Made by a program: the position numbers and the translations under genes. The notes under the pieces were generated by a model. That model made no database searches, had not been told where the DNA came from, and was given only the letters and a program-made list of their open reading frames with translations. A DNA stretch of 64,000 nucleotides from Citricoccus alkalitolerans (GTDB taxonomy: Bacteria > Actinomycetota > Actinomycetes > Actinomycetales > Micrococcaceae): the NCBI RefSeq assembly GCF_039528175.1, contig NZ_BAAALH010000002.1, positions 620,001-684,000 on the forward strand. Reading direction: 5' to 3'. Positions within the stretch are counted from its first letter, which is position 1. The number at the start of each line of letters is the position of its first letter. Positions 61,943 to 64,000 of this stretch are shown here, piece after piece.

Positions 61943-64000
61943 TCAGATGTCCAAGAAGCGGACGTCCTTGGCGTTCTGCTGGATGAAGGAACGGCGTGAT
62001 TCGACGTCCTCTCCCATCAGCATGGAGAAGATCTCATCCGCTGCGGCCGCGTCATCCATCGTGACCTGCAACAGGGTCCGGTGTTCCGGATCCATGGTGG
62101 TGTCCCACAGCTCCTTGAAGTCCATCTCACCCAGGCCCTTGTAGCGCTGGACGCCGTTGTCCTTCGGGTAACGCCAGCCGCGGGCGAGGCCGGCCTCCAC
62201 GGCCCGGTCCCGTTCCTCATCGGAGAAGACGTAGTCATGCGGGGCGTTGGACCACTTGATCCGGTACAGCGGCGGCTGCGCCAGGAACACGAAGCCGTGC
62301 TCGATCAGCGGCCGCATGTAACGGAACAGCACCGTCAGCAGCAGCGTGGTGATGTGCTGGCCGTCCACATCGGCATCCGCCATCAGGACGATCTTGTGGT
62401 AGCGGAGCTTCGTGATGTCGAACTCCTCGCCGATGCCGGTGCCGAAGGCGGTGATCATCGACTGGACCTCGGCGTTGGACAAGGCCCGGTCCAGGCGGGC
62501 CCGCTCCACGTTCAGGATCTTCCCGCGCAAGGGGAGGATGGCCTGGGTGCTGGGGTTGCGGCCCTGCTTGGCCGAACCGCCGGCGGAATCGCCCTCCACG
62601 ATGTAGACCTCGCACTCGACGGGGTTCTTCGAGGAGCAGTCGGCGAGCTTGCCGGGCATTCCGAAGGACTCCAGTGGAGACTTGCGGCGGGCATTGTCCC
62701 GGGCCTTGCGGGCGGCCATCCGAGCCTGGGAGGCCAGTTGGGCCTTGCGGATGATGTCCTTGGCCGGGCCGGGGTTGCGCTCCAGCCAATCACCGAGCTG
62801 ATCGGAGACGATCTTCTGGATGAAGCCCTTGGCCTCGGAGTTGCCGAGCTTGGTCTTGGTCTGCCCCTCGAATTGGGGTTCGGAGAGCTTGATGGACAGC
62901 ACGGCGGTGAGGCCTTCGCGGACATCGTCGCCCGAGAGGTTCTCGTCCTTGGCCCTGAGAATCTCCTTCTCCCGCGCATAGCGGTTGACCAGGGAGGTCA
63001 GGGCGGCGCGGAAGCCCTCTTCATGGCTACCGCCCTCGTGCGTGTTGATGGTGTTGGCGTAGGTGTGCACGGATTCGGAGTAGGCCGTGGTCCACTGCAT
63101 GGCCACCTCGGCGGCCATCTTGCGGTCGGTGTCCTCGGTCTCGAAGGCGATGACGTCCGCGTGGACCATGTCGACCTTCTTGTTCGAGTTCAGGTGTTCG
63201 ACGTAGTCCAGCAGACCGTTGTCGTACTTGTAGTCGACCATGCGCTTCTTCGCGCTGACCAGGTCTTCGCCGATCGTGTCCGGATGGGACTCCGCTTCGG
63301 TCCGACGGTCTGCCTCGGTGTCCGGCACGCCATCGCCATCGGTGTCTCCGGCGATCTCATCCTGCTGGATCTCGTTCGTCTCGATCAAGCGCTCATCCGT
63401 GAGGGTGATGCGCAGGCCCTTGTTGAGGAACGCCATCTGCTGGAAGCGTGCGCGGAGGGTCTCGAAGTCGAAATCGATCGTGTCGAAGATCTCCGGGTCC
63501 GGGTAGAACGTCTGGGTGGTGCCCGTCTCCTCTGTCTCTCCGGCCTTGACGAGCTCGCCCTGCGGCACGCCGCCATTGGCGAAGCTCATCTTCCAGAGGC
63601 TTCCCTGGCGGCGGATCTCGGTGTTCACGCGGGTGGACAGCGCGTTCACCACGGAGATGCCCACCCCGTGCAGGCCACCGGAGACCGCATAGCCCCCGCC
63701 GCCGAACTTGCCGCCGGCGTGCAGGATAGTCATGACGACCTCCACGGTCGGACGACCCTCGGTGGGGTGCATGTCCACCGGGATGCCGCGGCCGTTGTCC
63801 TCCACGCGGACGCCGCCGTCTGCCTGCAGGGTCACGTGGATGGTGTCGCAGTATCCGGCCAGCGCCTCGTCCACGGAGTTGTCCACGACCTCGGACACCA
63901 GATGGTGCAGACCGCGCGGTCCCGTGGACCCGATGTACATACCGGGCCGTTTGCGGACGGCCTCCAATCCCTCGAGGACCGTGATGTCCCCGGCACCGTA
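61943..64000 (-). CDS. gyrB: DNA gyrase subunit B (5' end outside the window)
   Basis: 686 codons are inside; the visible N-terminus reads YGAGDITVLEGLEAVRKRPGMYIG, of which the first residues normally follow a short leader, so only a few codons are missing. ATPase motifs: VVDNSVDEALAGY, VEDNGRGIPV, GGKFGGGGYAVSGGLHGVG (core SGGLHGVG). TOPRIM: YIVEGDSAGGSAKQGR, PLRGKILNVERA and ADADVDGQHI. The end QRYKGLGEMDFKELWDTTMDP is standard. A 45-residue acidic insertion in the transducer domain contains the calcium-loop-like DTDGDGVPDTEAD (63310-63352). Confidence 0.97.
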   Translation of the reverse strand, partial: YGAGDITVLEGLEAVRKRPGMYIGSTGPRGLHHLVSEVVDNSVDEALAGYCDTIHVTLQADGGVRVEDNGRGIPVDMHPTEGRPTVEVVMTILHAGGKFGGGGYAVSGGLHGVGISVVNALSTRVNTEIRRQGSLWKMSFANGGVPQGELVKAGETEETGTTQTFYPDPEIFDTIDFDFETLRARFQQMAFLNKGLRITLTDERLIETNEIQQDEIAGDTDGDGVPDTEADRRTEAESHPDTIGEDLVSAKKRMVDYKYDNGLLDYVEHLNSNKKVDMVHADVIAFETEDTDRKMAAEVAMQWTTAYSESVHTYANTINTHEGGSHEEGFRAALTSLVNRYAREKEILRAKDENLSGDDVREGLTAVLSIKLSEPQFEGQTKTKLGNSEAKGFIQKIVSDQLGDWLERNPGPAKDIIRKAQLASQARMAARKARDNARRKSPLESFGMPGKLADCSSKNPVECEVYIVEGDSAGGSAKQGRNPSTQAILPLRGKILNVERARLDRALSNAEVQSMITAFGTGIGEEFDITKLRYHKIVLMADADVDGQHITTLLLTVLFRYMRPLIEHGFVFLAQPPLYRIKWSNAPHDYVFSDEERDRAVEAGLARGWRYPKDNGVQRYKGLGEMDFKELWDTTMDPEHRTLLQVTMDDAAAADEIFSMLMGEDVESRRSFIQQNAKDVRFLDI

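Overview
The window is high-GC chromosomal DNA from an actinobacterium, most likely a member of the Micrococcaceae (Arthrobacter/Citricoccus/Micrococcus group). The evidence is gene content, GC-rich codon use, frequent GTG/TTG starts, ATGA/GTGA start-stop overlaps, and gene order shared with other Actinobacteria. The genus is an inference. Gene density is high. I see no prophage, insertion sequence or CRISPR array. A run of 40 Ns (17571-17610) marks an assembly gap.

Layout. (1) 1-1676: the N-terminal part of an M13 peptidase and a SRPBCC protein. (2) 1796-16840, almost all minus strand: a folate/pantothenate/cell-maintenance block, read in transcription order as D-Ala-D-Ala carboxypeptidase, HTH protein, DUF2342 zincin, tilS, hpt, ftsH, folE, folP, folB, folK, DUF3180, two PH-domain membrane proteins, DUF2520, panC. 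With ppa divergent at 16959, this matches the order of M. tuberculosis Rv3628-Rv3602c. (3) 17696-37996: single genes and small clusters: SatD-like protein, two HAD phosphatases, serS, a diacylglycerol-kinase-type lipid kinase, a rhodanese-pheA pair, an amidase, a protealysin-like M4 protease with an emfourin-type inhibitor gene, pgm, an aldehyde dehydrogenase, a glycerophosphodiesterase, a PfkB sugar kinase, a uracil/xanthine permease, a lone LysR-type effector domain, a dienelactone hydrolase and an aquaporin. (4) 38114-41590: a YceI protein and a two-gene SQD1/SQD2-like cluster predicted to make a sulfoquinovosyl glycolipid. (5) 41777-64000: the origin-proximal actinobacterial block: tRNA-Leu, fhaA-fhaB-pstP-rodA-pbpA-pknA-pknB (phospho-signalling control of wall growth), pabA/trpG, crgA, DinB, rhomboid, ppiA, a CwsA-like membrane protein, tRNA-Ala, a DLW-39 micro-protein, tRNA-Ile, DUF3566, gyrA and gyrB (its 5' end runs off the window). 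By the usual order, recF, dnaN and dnaA should lie just beyond the right edge.

How the genes work together. folE-folP-folB-folK form a translationally coupled run for 7,8-dihydropteroate synthesis, and pabA may supply p-aminobenzoate. The fhaA-pknB operon joins two PASTA-type or PASTA-containing kinases, their phosphatase, two FHA adaptors and the RodA/PbpA synthase pair. crgA and the CwsA-like gene next to it are divisome/elongasome partners.

Most notable observations: a cluster of perfect and near-perfect DnaA boxes in the non-coding stretch 53957-54144, well away from the expected dnaA-linked origin; the SQD1/SQD2-like pair in a non-photosynthetic bacterium; the M4 protease-emfourin pair; a small graveyard of broken genes (57128-57862) between twin hairpins; and a 55-codon DLW-39-type gene between two tRNAs.
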